Below, one piece after another: positions 1-8,839 of a DNA stretch of 64,000 nt (its first letter is position 1; each line of letters starts with the position of its first letter). Source of the stretch: Subtercola endophyticus (GTDB lineage: Bacteria > Actinomycetota > Actinomycetes > Actinomycetales > Microbacteriaceae); contig NZ_CP087997.1 in the NCBI RefSeq assembly GCF_021044565.1, positions 3,286,001-3,350,000 of the forward strand, read 5' to 3'. The notes beneath the pieces are model-generated. The model searched no databases. It was given only the letters and a program-made list of their open reading frames with translations, and was not told where the DNA came from. The position numbers and the translations under genes are program-made.

Positions 1-538
1 CTCCGCCATGGAAGAGGCGACCTTCCTCACCCGCTTCGCCGACAAGGTGTACCTCATTCACCGCAAAGACTCGCTGCGGGCATCCAAAATCATGCAAGAG
101 CGTGCGTTCGCGAACGACAAGATCGAATTCGTCTTCAACTCCGCTGTCGTCGGCATCAACGGCGAGAACACCGTCGAAAGCCTCACGCTCGAGAACACCG
201 TGACGGGTGAGACCAGCCAACTGGATGTTCAGGGGCTCTTCGTGGCCATCGGCAACGACCCGCGCACCCACCTGGTGCACGGCCAGCTCGACCTCACGGC
301 CGCCGGAACCATCGCGGTTCAGGGCCGCTCGTCGAAGACGAACGTCGCCGGGGTATTCGCCGCCGGTGACGTCATCGACGACACCTACCGTCAGGCCGCT
401 ACGGCCGCCGCTTCGGGCACGGTCGCCGCACTGGATGCCGAGCACTACCTCGCGGGTTTAGCTGAGGCCGGCGCCATCGCCGAGCTGCGCGACGCCGAGC
501 ACGAGATCAGCCTCGTCGAAGCAATCGCAACCCGCTGA
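1..538 (+). CDS. trxB: Thioredoxin reductase, C-terminal part (gene starts before the window)
   Basis: NADPH- and FAD-dependent thioredoxin reductase, which keeps cytosolic thioredoxin reduced. The frame is open from base 2 and begins in the NADPH-domain segment SAMEEATFLTRFADKVYLIH. The basic HRKDSLRASK stretch is typical of the NADP-phosphate pocket. Near the end, GVFAAGDVIDDTYRQAATAA is the FAD-binding signature of this family. The N-terminal FAD domain and the redox-active CxxC lie upstream of base 1. The stop is 42 bp before trxA, so the two genes are probably co-transcribed. The identification is secure because the C-terminal half is highly conserved and thioredoxin follows directly. 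Confidence 0.95.
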   Translation, partial: SAMEEATFLTRFADKVYLIHRKDSLRASKIMQERAFANDKIEFVFNSAVVGINGENTVESLTLENTVTGETSQLDVQGLFVAIGNDPRTHLVHGQLDLTAAGTIAVQGRSSKTNVAGVFAAGDVIDDTYRQAATAAASGTVAALDAEHYLAGLAEAGAIAELRDAEHEISLVEAIATR

Positions 539-580
539 GCACACTTTTCACCCACCTGAAGATTTGAGAAAAGAGAAACT

Positions 581-907
581 ATGTCAAACGCAAAGGCAGT
601 AACCGACTCGAGCTTCGACGCCGACGTCATCAACTCCGAAGACACCATCATGGTCGACTTCTGGGCCGAATGGTGCGGCCCCTGCCGCGCCGTCTCGCCC
701 ATTCTCGACCAGATCGCCGAAGAGCACTCCGACAAGATCAAGATCGTGAAGCTCAACGTCGACGACAACCCGCAGATCGCTGCGAAGTACCAGATCACCT
801 CGATTCCCGCCATGAAGGTCTTCCGTGGCGGCGAGGTCGTCAAGACCATCATCGGCGCGAAGCCGAAGGCTGCCCTCGAGCACGACCTGGCCGACTACCT
901 GGCCTAG
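581..907 (+). CDS. trxA: Thioredoxin
   Basis: Small cytosolic dithiol oxidoreductase that reduces protein disulphides and is recycled by the TrxB encoded just upstream. The protein has 108 aa, the normal length for the family. The active site WCGPC is at residues 31-35, and the conserved cis-proline loop TSIPAM follows about 40 residues later. The ATG is preceded by the purine-rich GAAAAGAGAAA. A strong intrinsic terminator follows 15 bp after the stop, so trxBA looks like a closed transcription unit. Confidence 0.97.
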   Translation: MSNAKAVTDSSFDADVINSEDTIMVDFWAEWCGPCRAVSPILDQIAEEHSDKIKIVKLNVDDNPQIAAKYQITSIPAMKVFRGGEVVKTIIGAKPKAALEHDLADYLA

Positions 908-922
908 AGCTCGACGAAGTCG

Positions 923-957
923 GGGTCCGGGCCGAAAGGCTCGGGCCCTTTTTCTTT
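923..957 (+). terminator. Intrinsic terminator after trxA
   Basis: An 11-bp stem (GGGTCCGGGCC with GGCTCGGGCCC, including two G-U wobble pairs) is closed by a GAAA tetraloop at 934-937 and followed at once by TTTTTCTTT. This is one of the clearest Rho-independent terminators in the window. Confidence 0.9.
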
Positions 958-1057
958 GCACTCTGTGCCGCACGCCGCAGCACACTCGGCTGTCCCGTCA
1001 GCCGAACTCAGACCCCTCCCCATATTCGATAGCATGTAATTTCGCCTCTTTCTGGAA

Positions 1058-2383
1058 GTGCACGTGAGCAGCCAAACGACCCCGAACCCCGGTACGAACC
1101 TCGACCCCTGGTACGACAACTACGCCGACCGAGCCGCCGGCCTCTCTGTCTCCGAAGTTCGGGCCCTGTTCGCCGTCGCCTCTCGCCCCGAGGTCGTTTC
1201 GCTAGCCGGTGGCATGCCCGCCGTCTCCGCCCTGCCGCAAGACCTCGTGGTCACGGCCATGAACCGCGTCATGCGCGACGAGGGCTCTATTGCGCTGCAA
1301 TACGGATCGGGCCAAGGCGTGCCACGATTGCGCGAACACATTCTCGAAGTGATGGCTATGGAGGGCATCCGGGGCAGCGTCGACGACGTCGTCGTCACCA
1401 CCGGGTCACAGCAGGCGCTCGATCTCATCACCAAGCTCTTCATCAACCCCGGCGATGTCATTCTCGCCGAGGCCCCGAGTTACGTGGGCGCCATCGGAGT
1501 GTTCCGCTCGTACCAGGCCGATATTCAGCACGTGCTCATGGATGACGACGGCTTGATTCCGGATGCCCTGCGTGAAGCCATCACGCGAGAGAAGTCGCTC
1601 GGCAAATCCATCAAGTTTCTCTACACGATCCCCAATTTCCACAACCCGGCCGGTGTGACTCTCACCGCCGCCCGGCGCACGGAGATTCTACAAATCTGCC
1701 GGTCAGAGGGCATTTTGGTGCTCGAAGACAACCCCTACGGGTTGCTCTACTTCGACGAAGCACCCCCCGTGCCAATGCGCAGCACCGAAGACGAGGGCGT
1801 CGTCTACCTCGGCTCGTTCTCGAAGACTTTCGCCCCCGGCTTCCGGGTTGGCTGGGCGATCGCCCCGCACGCCATCCGCGAGAAGCTCGTACTCGCCGCC
1901 GAGTCTGCCATTCTCTGCCCCAGCGCCTTCAGCCAGCTCGTCATCTCGGAATACCTCGAAACGGCTGATTGGCGTGCGCAGGTCAACACGTTCCGCGGGG
2001 TGTACGAAGAGCGCAAGAACACCATGGTCGCGGCGCTGAAAGAGTACCTGCCCGATCTGCACCACACGAACCCGAACGGCGGATTCTACGTCTGGCTCAC
2101 CTTGCCCGACTTTCTCGACACCAAGCAGATGCTTCCTCGCGCCGTCAAAGAGCTGGTCGCCTATACCCCGGGCACGGCGTTCTACGCCGACGGCGGCGGG
2201 CGCAACAAAATGCGGTTGTCGTTCTGCTACCCCACTCCCGAACAGATCAGGGTGGGCATCCGTCGCCTGACTACTGTCATCAACGGCGAGATCGACCTGC
2301 TCGAGACCTTTCACGAGACCGGGCCCCTGCAGACCATCCGCTCGACCCGCTCGTTCTCTGCCCCACCACCAGACATGGACTGA
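1058..2383 (+). CDS. PLP-dependent aminotransferase, class I/II fold (LysN/2-aminoadipate aminotransferase-like)
   Basis: Cytosolic fold-type I aminotransferase of 441 aa. The AGGMPAVSALP segment near residue 50, the substrate-loop motif IPNFHNPAGV (about 190-200) and the PLP lysine in LGSFSKTF (K256) match the LysN/MocR-core subfamily. There is no N-terminal GntR DNA-binding domain, so it is a free enzyme and not a MocR regulator. The substrate cannot be read from sequence; 2-oxo acids of lysine, branched-chain or aromatic metabolism are all possible. The start is GTG 1058, with GTG 1064 as an alternative. It ends 2 bp before the ligase gene, which suggests coupled expression. Confidence 0.85.
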   Translation: MHVSSQTTPNPGTNLDPWYDNYADRAAGLSVSEVRALFAVASRPEVVSLAGGMPAVSALPQDLVVTAMNRVMRDEGSIALQYGSGQGVPRLREHILEVMAMEGIRGSVDDVVVTTGSQQALDLITKLFINPGDVILAEAPSYVGAIGVFRSYQADIQHVLMDDDGLIPDALREAITREKSLGKSIKFLYTIPNFHNPAGVTLTAARRTEILQICRSEGILVLEDNPYGLLYFDEAPPVPMRSTEDEGVVYLGSFSKTFAPGFRVGWAIAPHAIREKLVLAAESAILCPSAFSQLVISEYLETADWRAQVNTFRGVYEERKNTMVAALKEYLPDLHHTNPNGGFYVWLTLPDFLDTKQMLPRAVKELVAYTPGTAFYADGGGRNKMRLSFCYPTPEQIRVGIRRLTTVINGEIDLLETFHETGPLQTIRSTRSFSAPPPDMD

Positions 2384-2385
2384 CA

Positions 2386-3351
2386 ATGACCGATTCTTCG
2401 CCCGCCCGCACCGTCGTCGTACTCGCCGGGGGCATCTCGCACGAACGTGAAGTCTCACTGCGCTCCGGCCGTCGCGTGGCCGACAGCCTGTTGCAGCGTG
2501 GTCACCGGGTCATCATGCGCGAGCCCGACAGCTCGCTGCTGAGCTTTCTCGCCGACACCGACGCAGACATCGTCTGGCCTGCCCTGCACGGTGCCAGCGG
2601 AGAAGACGGCTCACTTCGGGCCCTGATGGATGCCCAGGGCATTGCCTACGTCGGTTCACAGTCGGCGGCGGCACAGCTCGCCTGGCACAAACCGACCGCG
2701 AAGGTTCTCGTCTCCCGCGCGGGGTTCGCCACACCCGACTCGATCACCCTGCCCCGCGAGACATTCCGCGAACTCGGGGCCTCGCAGGTGCTCGACGGCG
2801 TGATCCGACACCTCGGCACACCCCTGGTCGTGAAGCCGGCGATGGGTGGGTCTGCACAGGGCGTCACCGTTGTCGAGTCTGCCGACGAGCTTCCGCGTGC
2901 GGTCGTCGATGCTTACACGTATGGCGAGACGGCGCTCATCGAGCGCAAGGTTCTCGGCACAGAGATCTCGGTCGGCGTACTCGACACCGGCGAGGGCCCG
3001 ACCGCCCTTCCAGCAGTCGAAATCGTGCCGCGATCAGGGGTTTATTCTTACGAAGCGCGCTACAACGCCGGCGAGACACAGTTCTACACGCCGGCCAGAC
3101 TGGATGATCGGGCAGCTGCCGCGGCCGCCGAAGCCGCGCTGGGCATCCACGCCGCGCTCGGGCTGCGGCACATCTCGCGCGTCGACCTCATCGTCGACGC
3201 CGAGGGCACGCCGTGGTTTCTCGAAGTGAACGTGCTGCCGGGTCTGACCGAGACGTCGCTCGTGCCGCAAGGAATCGTCGCGGCTGGACTCGACCTCGGC
3301 GCGGTCTACGAGGCGCTCGGCGAGGCCGCCATCCGCGACGCCCGGGCGTAG
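2386..3351 (+). CDS. D-alanine-D-alanine ligase family protein (ATP-grasp)
   Basis: ATP-grasp ligase of 321 aa. The N-terminal VLAGGISHEREVSLRSG matches the Ddl signature. LHGASGEDGSLRALMDAQGI and the ATP-lysine strand PLVVKPAMGGSAQGVTVV follow. The metal-binding end contains FLEVNVLPGLTETSLVP, close to the Ddl motif with N-x-x-P-G-x-T. Ddl joins two D-alanines for peptidoglycan precursors. The location outside a mur operon leaves open whether this is the housekeeping Ddl or a paralogue with another D-amino-acid specificity. The ATG at 2386 follows the aminotransferase stop by 2 bp. Confidence 0.85.
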   Translation: MTDSSPARTVVVLAGGISHEREVSLRSGRRVADSLLQRGHRVIMREPDSSLLSFLADTDADIVWPALHGASGEDGSLRALMDAQGIAYVGSQSAAAQLAWHKPTAKVLVSRAGFATPDSITLPRETFRELGASQVLDGVIRHLGTPLVVKPAMGGSAQGVTVVESADELPRAVVDAYTYGETALIERKVLGTEISVGVLDTGEGPTALPAVEIVPRSGVYSYEARYNAGETQFYTPARLDDRAAAAAAEAALGIHAALGLRHISRVDLIVDAEGTPWFLEVNVLPGLTETSLVPQGIVAAGLDLGAVYEALGEAAIRDARA

Positions 3352-3623
3352 CTCGCTCCGCGCGGGTTTCGCTCGGCGAGAGAACCCTCTGCGGCCGAGA
3401 GATGCCGTTTGGCTGGCTTCTCTCGTCTCCTCCGGCTTCTCTCGCGCCCTCCTCGCCACGCTCGGGCTGGATGCGCGGGAGCGCGACCTTTCCGGACGAG
3501 ACGAGCCGCCCCGCCTATCGCGTTCGTCCGAAAGACTCGCTCTCGCCGAGTCCTGCACGTGAAAACCACGGGTCCAGCGCAGGACGTCGCCGCAGGATGC
3601 CCGACCCGACCGGCCGGCTCGAT
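3352..3623. other. Intergenic region between convergent ddl-type gene and parB
   Basis: 272 bp between convergent genes with no supported coding sequence. It holds a short imperfect direct repeat (GGCTTCTCTCG twice at about 3416-3444) and a small hairpin around GACTCG...CGAGTC (about 3534-3551). There is no T-tract terminator. Near 3555 there is only a half-match to parS (CACGTGAAA). Confidence 0.5.
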
Positions 3624-4652
3624 CTACTCGAACCGCGGCCGCCGTCCCGCCGCAGCCGAGTTCGCCGTGTCGTTGCCGCCACGCGCGCCGAATCCCTCGT
3701 CGCCGAGCTCGCCCAGAATGCGGTTGAGATCTTGAATCGTCGCAAAATCGATGACGATCTGGCCTCGCGTCGCCCCGAGACTCACCCTCACTCGGGTGTT
3801 GAGCCGATCGCCCAAGCGTTCCGCGATCTCGTCGAGGTGATCGTTGCGGCGGCCTGCCGTAGGCCTCACCCGCTTCGCCTTCGGGGCTCGGGATGCCGCG
3901 GCCTCCGCCGCGCGAACAGACAGGTCCTCGTTGACGATCTTGTCAGCGAGCCGCGCCATCTCGTCCGCATCGACTACGGACAAGATCGCTCGAGCGTGGC
4001 CGGCGCTCAGCACACCGGCGGCCACGCGCTTCTGCACCGACGTCGGCAGCTTCAGCAGCCTGATCGTGTTCGTAATCTGCGGTCGTGAGCGGCCGATTCG
4101 ACCGGCAAGCTCCTCCTGCGTGATGCTGAAGTCCTCAAGCAACTGCTGGTAGGCCGAGGCCTCTTCCAACGGATTCAGCTGTGATCGGTGAAGGTTCTCG
4201 AGAAGGGCGTCGCGCAGCATGTTCTCGTCCGCGGTTTCCTTGATGACAGCAGGGATCGTGGCCAGTCCGAGCTCCTTCGTCGCCCGGAGGCGCCGTTCAC
4301 CCATCACCAGTTCGTACCGCTGCACCGCAGAATCCTCGCCCGCGTCGCTGGTCTCGCGCGGCAGCTCCCGCACGACGATCGGCTGGAGAACGCCGACTTC
4401 GCGAATGGACTTCACCAATTCCGCGAGATCGTCTGCGTCGAACTCTGTGCGGGGTTGCTTCGCGTTGGGCACAATCAGGTTCGGATCGATGCTCGCCAAC
4501 TTCGCACCAGGAACGGAGACGAGTTCCGTCTCACCCGCACCTCTCTCGGCGAAGAAGATGTCGACGGGGCTTCCACCTCGGGTATCGTCGACTGTCGTCG
4601 GGATCAGAGCGCCGATGCCGCGACCGAGTCCGGTGCGCTTGGGGTTAGCCAT
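3624..4652 (-). CDS. parB: Chromosome partition protein ParB (parS-binding CTPase)
   Basis: ParB loads on parS, spreads as a CTP-dependent clamp and recruits ParA and SMC to segregate the origin. The protein has 342 aa from the start MANPKRTGLGRGIGALIP. The CTP/arginine motif GERRLRATKELG, the ENLHRSQLNPLEEA segment and the helix-turn-helix with EELAGRIGRSRPQITN occur in the canonical order. A C-terminal dimerisation region ends the protein. The ATG at 4652 overlaps the parA stop by 8 bp, so translation is probably coupled. The two parS sites at 5572 and 6445 are its expected targets. Confidence 0.96.
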   Translation of the reverse strand: MANPKRTGLGRGIGALIPTTVDDTRGGSPVDIFFAERGAGETELVSVPGAKLASIDPNLIVPNAKQPRTEFDADDLAELVKSIREVGVLQPIVVRELPRETSDAGEDSAVQRYELVMGERRLRATKELGLATIPAVIKETADENMLRDALLENLHRSQLNPLEEASAYQQLLEDFSITQEELAGRIGRSRPQITNTIRLLKLPTSVQKRVAAGVLSAGHARAILSVVDADEMARLADKIVNEDLSVRAAEAAASRAPKAKRVRPTAGRRNDHLDEIAERLGDRLNTRVRVSLGATRGQIVIDFATIQDLNRILGELGDEGFGARGGNDTANSAAAGRRPRFE

Positions 4653-5553
4653 GTGATTGAGCTCCTTTTCGTGCCATTTCCGATGCTGCTTCAAGATAAG
4701 AAAGTGAGCCGGTCGACTGCGGGTCGTAACTGATGACGGTCTGGCCGTAACTCGGAGCCTCCGAAATGCGCACAGAACGAGGGATGATCGACGTCAACGT
4801 CTGATCGGGAAAGTGGTCGCGAACATCGTCTGCGACCTGGGCGGCAAGCCGGGTTCGTCCGTCATACATCGTGAGCAAGATCGTCGAAACGGCCAACGTG
4901 GGATTCAAGTGTCGCTCGATCAGTGAGATGTTCGAGAGCAACTGACTCAAACCCTCGAGCGCGTAATATTCGCACTGAATGGGGATCAGCACCTCTCGGG
5001 CCGCCACGAACGCGTTGATCGTGAGTAGGCCCAGAGACGGCGGGCAGTCGATGAACACGTAGTCGTACGGGGATCCGGACTGTTGCTCACGCACTAGGTA
5101 TCGGTCGAGACTCTTCCGCAGTCGCACCTCTCGCGCTACGAGGGGAACGAGCTCGATCTCCGCCCCCGCGAGATGGATGGTCGCCGGAACACAGTAGAGG
5201 GCGTCGAATTCGAGACTCTTCTGTACCACATCGTGCATCTCTGCGTCGCGAACGAGAACGTCGTACACACTCAAGATCTCCGCCCGGTGGTCGATGCCGA
5301 GCGCCGTGGACGCATTTCCTTGCGGGTCCAGGTCAATCACGAGCACCTTCGCACCAGATTTCGCAAACGCGGCGGCGAGATTGACCGTTGTGGTGGTCTT
5401 GCCTACTCCACCCTTCTGGTTTGCGACGGTGAAGACGCGGACTTCCGCTGGCCGGGGGAATTCCGCGGCGGCTATCGCCTTTCTCCGCTTCGACAGCTCG
5501 GTGATCTCTCTCATCAGAGGAGACTCATCGAATCCAGTCGTGTCTTTCGTCAT
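4645..5553 (-). CDS. parA: Chromosome partition ATPase ParA (Soj-type)
   Basis: Deviant-Walker P-loop ATPase that binds DNA non-specifically and, together with ParB-parS, drives origin segregation. It has 302 aa. The deviant Walker A is KGGVGKTTTTVN, followed by the switch region DLDPQGNASTALG and DYVFIDCPPSLGLLT. The start MTKDTTGF at 5553 is chosen over a longer frame because the parS palindrome lies only 19 bp upstream of it and the extension has no family similarity. Confidence 0.96.
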   Translation of the reverse strand: MTKDTTGFDESPLMREITELSKRRKAIAAAEFPRPAEVRVFTVANQKGGVGKTTTTVNLAAAFAKSGAKVLVIDLDPQGNASTALGIDHRAEILSVYDVLVRDAEMHDVVQKSLEFDALYCVPATIHLAGAEIELVPLVAREVRLRKSLDRYLVREQQSGSPYDYVFIDCPPSLGLLTINAFVAAREVLIPIQCEYYALEGLSQLLSNISLIERHLNPTLAVSTILLTMYDGRTRLAAQVADDVRDHFPDQTLTSIIPRSVRISEAPSYGQTVISYDPQSTGSLSYLEAASEMARKGAQSHG

Positions 5554-5571
5554 ACACTCTCTCTTTGCGGA

Positions 5572-5587
5572 TGTTTCACGTGAAACT
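5572..5587. promoter_or_regulatory. parS site 1, upstream of parA
   Basis: TGTTTCACGTGAAACT matches the universal parS consensus TGTTTCACGTGAAACA at 15 of 16 positions. It lies in the rsmG-parA gap, 19 bp before the parA start, so ParB bound here could also affect parAB expression. Confidence 0.92.
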
Positions 5588-5716
5588 TTACGGACGCCCC
5601 GCCATCGAATGCCGTCGCCACACGCCACCGTACGATCCGACCATTCGCAGCCCGGTTACGGCACTCGCAACCACAAGCAACGAGTCGAACCGCTCAGGAT
5701 GTTTCGGGGCCCGACT

Positions 5717-6418
5717 TCAGCCCACTGTTGCCCGAATCACGCGGGTTGTGTCGTCAACCAAACCTACCCCGAGCTCAACGACCTCAACGTCACTCAGTCG
5801 GTATTTTCGGATGGCGGTCTGAGCAGACTCGATCTCTCTCTCCGCACCTGTACCCTTCATCAAGACGAGTTCGCCGCCCTTCCGAACCAGCGGCGCACAC
5901 ATCGGGATCAGCTTGGCGAACGCGCTCACCGCACGAGCCGTGAGCTGATCGAGTCCGATCTCTGGGGACACATCTTGAGCTCGCGCCCGCAGCACCTCCA
6001 CGTTCTCGAGCTTCAACTCGGCACTTTGATCTTTGAGCCACTTCACCCGTCGCTCCATCGGCTCGATCAGAACGAAATCAACATCGGGGCGAGCGATCGC
6101 TAACACAAGGCCCGGCAACCCTGCTCCACTGCCGACGTCGCCTACCCGGCCTACACGCAACAGAGAAGCCAACAGGGCACTGTTGACGATGTGCCTACTC
6201 CACAATCGAGGAAGTTCAAGCGGCCCGATCAGGCCGAATTCCTCACCGTGTTTCGCGAGGTTGTGGGTGAACTGTCGTGCCACTGGCAGCTGCGCACCGA
6301 AGAGCTCCGCCGCCACAGCCGGCTCGGGCTCGAGCTGCCGCAGGATCGCCTCGTAGTCCGGGCGCACGCCAGCAGTACCAGCGGTCGCCTCGTCGGGCTG
6401 TGCAGGCTTAGAAGTCAT
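5717..6418 (-). CDS. rsmG: 16S rRNA (guanine-527-N7)-methyltransferase RsmG
   Basis: SAM-dependent methyltransferase that makes m7G527 in 16S rRNA. It has 233 aa. The SAM-binding segment is VGDVGSGAGLPGLVLAIARP, followed by the acidic strand DFVLIEPMERR. LWSRHIVNSALL is typical of RsmG/GidB. It is in the usual place between khpB and parA, with parS site 2 only 27 bp upstream of the start. Loss of RsmG in other bacteria gives low-level streptomycin resistance; nothing here suggests loss. Confidence 0.95.
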   Translation of the reverse strand: MTSKPAQPDEATAGTAGVRPDYEAILRQLEPEPAVAAELFGAQLPVARQFTHNLAKHGEEFGLIGPLELPRLWSRHIVNSALLASLLRVGRVGDVGSGAGLPGLVLAIARPDVDFVLIEPMERRVKWLKDQSAELKLENVEVLRARAQDVSPEIGLDQLTARAVSAFAKLIPMCAPLVRKGGELVLMKGTGAEREIESAQTAIRKYRLSDVEVVELGVGLVDDTTRVIRATVG

Positions 6419-6444
6419 GGTGTAGGCAATCCAACCTCGGTGCG

Positions 6445-6460
6445 TGTTTCACGTGAAACA
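6445..6460. promoter_or_regulatory. parS site 2, upstream of rsmG
   Basis: TGTTTCACGTGAAACA is a perfect 16-bp match to the parS consensus, in the khpB-rsmG gap. Together with site 1 it brackets rsmG, about 4-5 kb from the putative oriC. Confidence 0.96.
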
Positions 6461-6531
6461 TTCGGCTCTCGGTCGACAGCAGCCGTTCTGGCACGTCAGC
6501 AGCCGATCTAGCGGACAACGGCCGTCCGACG

Positions 6532-7119
6532 CTAGGAAGCAGAAACGACCGTGTGACGATCGCGCCCATCGCCCTCTGACGCCGAAACATAACCACGAGC
6601 GGCCACCAAGTCGTGCACAACCTTGCGCTCGTACGACGACATCGGCTCCAACGAAACCGACGAAGAGACACCGGACTCGATGCGCTCGATCGCCTTCTCT
6701 ACCAGCCGTGACAGCTCGGCTTCGCGAATCTGTCGGCTGCCACCAACGTCGAGGATTAGACGGGAGAAGCCGCCCGTCTTCGTCTGAACGGCCAGCCGGG
6801 TCAACTCCTGCAGCGCCTGAACGGTGTCGGGGTTCGAGAGAAGCCGCAGGTTACTGTCTTCCGAAGAATTCACAGATACATAAGCGCGGCCCGCCCGCGC
6901 ATCGATATCGATGTCTCCGTCGAGATCACAGATATCCAGCAACTCTTCGATGTAATCCGCGGCGATGTCACCCTCGTCTTCGAGGGATTCAGAACGCGCG
7001 GGAACCTCCGAAGCAGATTCAGACTCGCCCGTGTTCGACTCCACGACGTCGCCGCTCTCGTTCACAGACTCTTCGGATACCCACTGCTCCGTGGGGGTGA
7101 TCTGGCTCACGTCACTCAC
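6532..7119 (-). CDS. khpB: RNA-binding protein KhpB (Jag; KH and R3H domains)
   Basis: Single-stranded-RNA-binding protein of 195 aa, partner of KhpA and linked in other Gram-positives to cell elongation and division. Residues 1-45 are acidic and Ser/Thr-rich. A KH-like region follows (ADYIEELLDICDLDGDIDID through the segment NPDTVQALQELTRLA). The C-terminal R3H part contains MSSYERKVVHDLVAARGYVS. The Jag-N domain of Bacillus is absent, as is usual in Actinobacteria. The start overlaps the yidC stop by 4 bp. Confidence 0.9.
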   Translation of the reverse strand: MSDVSQITPTEQWVSEESVNESGDVVESNTGESESASEVPARSESLEDEGDIAADYIEELLDICDLDGDIDIDARAGRAYVSVNSSEDSNLRLLSNPDTVQALQELTRLAVQTKTGGFSRLILDVGGSRQIREAELSRLVEKAIERIESGVSSSVSLEPMSSYERKVVHDLVAARGYVSASEGDGRDRHTVVSAS

Positions 7120-8090
7120 TTCTTCTCACCTTGCTTCTTTGCTCGATTCTTGCTCACAGGCTGTTGGCGCTGTGTGGGTTTCGGGGTCTCGATGACGACA
7201 TGATTGATACTGCCATCGGCAGCCGTGTCGATATTGAGCTTGCCCTTCTTAGCCAGCCGGATCTCGCGGGCCTTCGCCGCTTCACTGCCGGGCGTAGGCA
7301 TGTTTCGAATGACCAGGAACTGCTGACCCATGGTCCAGAGGTTCGACGTCAACCAGTAGAACATGACACCGAGCGGAAAGCTGAAGCCCGAGAACGCGAA
7401 GACCAACGGAAGGATGTACAGCAGAATGCGCTGCTGACGGAACATCGGGCTGTTCTTCGCCTCAGGCGACTGGTTACGCGACATGATCTGAAGCTGGGTG
7501 ATGAACTGCGAGCCCGTCATCAGAACGACCATCACCACAGCGATGACCATGACCGCGACGTCACCGGTCTGCGTGGCCTGCTGAAAGCTCTCGTGCAGGG
7601 GAGCGATGCCGAAGAGCTTGGCGTTACCGAACTGCTGGGCCAGGCCGGCGTTCAGCGGGCCGACGCCGGCGTTACCTTTTTGGGCGTCGTTCAGCACGGA
7701 AAACAGCGAGAAGAAGATCGGCATCTGCAACAGCAGAGGAAGACACGAACTCAGAGGATTCGTGCCCGTACGTTTATACAACTCCATCGTCTCTCGCGAC
7801 ATGGCCTCGCGCGAGAACTGGTCTTTCTTGCCCTTGTACTTATCCTGAATTTTCTTCAGTTGTGGCGCGACCTCGAGCATCTTGCGCTGGCTCTTGATCT
7901 GCCGCACGAACACCGGAATCAGGGCGGCCCGAATGACGAGCACCATGCCGACGATAGCCAGCACCCAGGTAATACCCGCCGCCGGGTCAAGACCGATCCA
8001 GCTCCAGAACGCGTGGAAAGCGACGAGTAGAAGCTCCACCACCCACTTGATGGGCCACAGGATCGTACTGATAAAGCCGGGGATGTCCAT
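7116..8090 (-). CDS. yidC: Membrane protein insertase YidC/Oxa1
   Basis: Polytopic inner-membrane insertase of 324 aa that works alone or with SecYEG. The five-helix Oxa1 core starts with the hydrophobic segment near residue 10. The conserved basic arginine occurs in VLVIRAALIPVFVRQIKSQR. LSSCLPLLLQMPIFFSLFSV and GFSFPLGVMFYWLTSNLWTM are family signatures. The C-terminus is lysine/arginine-rich, as expected for ribosome contact. It lies 8 bp after yidD and overlaps khpB by 4 bp. Confidence 0.95.
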   Translation of the reverse strand: MDIPGFISTILWPIKWVVELLLVAFHAFWSWIGLDPAAGITWVLAIVGMVLVIRAALIPVFVRQIKSQRKMLEVAPQLKKIQDKYKGKKDQFSREAMSRETMELYKRTGTNPLSSCLPLLLQMPIFFSLFSVLNDAQKGNAGVGPLNAGLAQQFGNAKLFGIAPLHESFQQATQTGDVAVMVIAVVMVVLMTGSQFITQLQIMSRNQSPEAKNSPMFRQQRILLYILPLVFAFSGFSFPLGVMFYWLTSNLWTMGQQFLVIRNMPTPGSEAAKAREIRLAKKGKLNIDTAADGSINHVVIETPKPTQRQQPVSKNRAKKQGEKK

Positions 8091-8098
8091 GTTTCGGG

Positions 8099-8455
8099 CT
8101 AGCCCTTTCTTTGGCTGTTGGCTACGACGAAACCGAATCTGGTGACACGGAAGTAGTTGTGAGGCGCTGGGGGAGCGTCATCGACGCCACCGGCAGACCA
8201 GGGGTTACATCTGAGAATGCGGTATGAACCCAGGAGAATGCCGAGAACGAGCCCGCGCTGCTGAATCGCCTGCAGCGTGTACGACGAACACGACGGGTAA
8301 TAACGACAGACATCTCCGTACAAAGGCGAGATCGTCGCTCGATACCCTCGCAAGATCAGAACGGCGATATTGCGTGGAACCAAGAACAACCACCACGCCA
8401 CCGATCTCAGCCAGTGGATGCCCGGCCGCACCGACGCGAGAGAAAGAGCCGTCAT
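8099..8455 (-). CDS. yidD: Membrane protein insertion efficiency factor YidD
   Basis: Small membrane-associated protein of 118 aa. The diagnostic block SPLYGDVCRYYPSCSSYTLQ and the later LRCNPWSAGGVDD are present. The N-terminal 40 residues carry a hydrophobic amphipathic segment (WWLFLVPRNIAVLILRGYR). It sits between rnpA and yidC as in most bacteria and overlaps the rnpA stop by 4 bp (ATGA). Its biochemical role is not fully established; it supports YidC-dependent insertion. Confidence 0.94.
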   Translation of the reverse strand: MTALSLASVRPGIHWLRSVAWWLFLVPRNIAVLILRGYRATISPLYGDVCRYYPSCSSYTLQAIQQRGLVLGILLGSYRILRCNPWSAGGVDDAPPAPHNYFRVTRFGFVVANSQRKG

Positions 8456-8814
8456 GACGACTCGATGCTCGACGAAGACGTGAGCAACGACGACTTGATC
8501 AACGCTTTGCCTAAATCATTGCTCAATTGCGCATACGAGGCCGTAGCCGCGTTCGGAAGAGCTCGGATGACGACATCCGCACCGGGAGCAACATCGACAC
8601 GAACCGCGTAGCATGCGGCCTTGAGCCGTCGCCGAATGCGATTGCGCACCACGGCGTTACCGACCTGCTTCGACACGATGAATCCGAAGCGGGTGTCGTC
8701 GCTACCGGTTCGACGAACGTAAACCACGCCAGTAGGAACGGTGAACCTGGCACCTCGACGCACAGCAGCGCGGTAATCGTCTGCTGTTGTCACACGCGCG
8801 TTCTGAGCCAGCAC
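8452..8814 (-). CDS. rnpA: Ribonuclease P protein component
   Basis: Basic protein subunit of RNase P, which processes tRNA 5' ends. With the start at GTG 8814 (VLAQNARVTTADDYRAAVRR) it is 120 aa, the typical length. A longer frame with 29 more residues was rejected because family members start at the position equivalent to VLAQNARV. The RNA-binding RNR motif region is RFGFIVSKQVGNAVVRNRIR. It is 25 bp downstream of rpmH, the standard arrangement. Confidence 0.95.
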   Translation of the reverse strand: MLAQNARVTTADDYRAAVRRGARFTVPTGVVYVRRTGSDDTRFGFIVSKQVGNAVVRNRIRRRLKAACYAVRVDVAPGADVVIRALPNAATASYAQLSNDLGKALIKSSLLTSSSSIESS

Positions 8815-8839
8815 CAGCTGCGGAATCAGTAAAGCGGGA

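Noticed and set aside
3553..3568. Possible third parS site (CACGTGAAAA) downstream of parB
   Set aside because: Only one half matches; the other half (TCCTGCACGT) lacks the TGTTTCA arm, so ParB binding is unlikely.
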